From Desulfobacteraceae bacterium UBA2771 (GTDB lineage: Bacteria > Desulfobacterota > Desulfobacteria > Desulfobacterales > Desulfosarcinaceae): 5,573 nucleotides of DNA. Every line of letters starts with the position of its first letter. Positions within the stretch are counted from its first letter, which is position 1. The translations under genes were made by a program, and so were the position numbers. Location of the stretch: positions 1-5,573 of the forward strand of contig DEIP01000134.1 in NCBI GenBank assembly GCA_002352605.1, written 5' to 3'. Positions 5,460-5,573 of this stretch are shown one piece after another. The notes under the pieces were generated by a model that saw only the letters and a list, made by a program, of their open reading frames with translations, was not told where the DNA came from and did no database searches.

Positions 5460-5573
5460 GCATCAGGTCATTTTTGCGCCCCTCAATATGGGAAACATAC
5501 CCTTCGCCAGGCTGTGCCTTTGTCACATGGCCACAATGACAGACGCCGGCATAGTAATGATGGAGAGAACAGA
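5460..5573. other. Terminal stretch without a supported gene
   Basis: No gene is seen. ATTTTTGCGC at 5470-5479 repeats ten bases of the right end of the adjacent element (5441-5450). TGTCA (5521-5525) and TGACA (5537-5541) form a short dyad around TGGCCA. GGAGAG at 5562-5567, 6 nt from the window edge, could be the ribosome-binding site of a gene starting just outside, but no start codon is visible. Confidence 0.4.

Overview
This 5.6-kb stretch of bacterial chromosome is moderately GC-rich. It most resembles a strictly anaerobic member of the Desulfobacterota (the former sulfate-reducing Deltaproteobacteria). That placement is an inference from the style of two genes: a PAS-LuxR regulator and a cobalamin-type radical SAM protein of kinds I associate with that group. 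No rRNA, tRNA, CRISPR array, transposase gene or phage gene is visible.

Layout. On the minus strand, positions 3-1754 encode a complete B12-binding-type radical SAM enzyme. A gene-free gap of about 640 bp follows (1755-2392). It is rich in inverted repeats and ends in an intrinsic-terminator-like hairpin only 26 bp before the next start codon. On the plus strand, a DEAD-box RNA helicase of the DeaD/CsdA type (2393-4048) overlaps by one base (TGATG) a PAS-LuxR transcriptional regulator (4048-4974). These two look like a translationally coupled operon. A perfect 10-bp inverted repeat begins on the regulator's stop codon. After about 100 bp comes a 65-residue protein (5080-5277) with a very strong ribosome-binding site, a CxxC motif and an internal duplication. 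Directly abutting its stop codon is a 179-bp palindromic MITE-like element (5278-5456) with 22-bp terminal inverted repeats, flanked on both sides by TAA. The last 114 bp hold no gene I can support.

How the parts may work together. The helicase gene has no room for a promoter between the hairpin and its ribosome-binding site. Its transcript must therefore start upstream of, or at, the hairpin, which makes the hairpin part of the 5' leader and a candidate control point. The coupled regulator would be made in proportion to the helicase. The radical SAM gene is divergently transcribed and has no visible pathway partner, so its substrate is unknown. The small protein appears to have its own promoter region, and the palindromic element probably now forms its mRNA 3' end.

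The most notable observations are the MITE-like element that keeps the stop codon through its apparent target duplication, the terminator-like hairpin in the helicase leader, the internally repeated CxxC microprotein, and the helicase-regulator coupling. I found no convincing new defence or multi-gene system.
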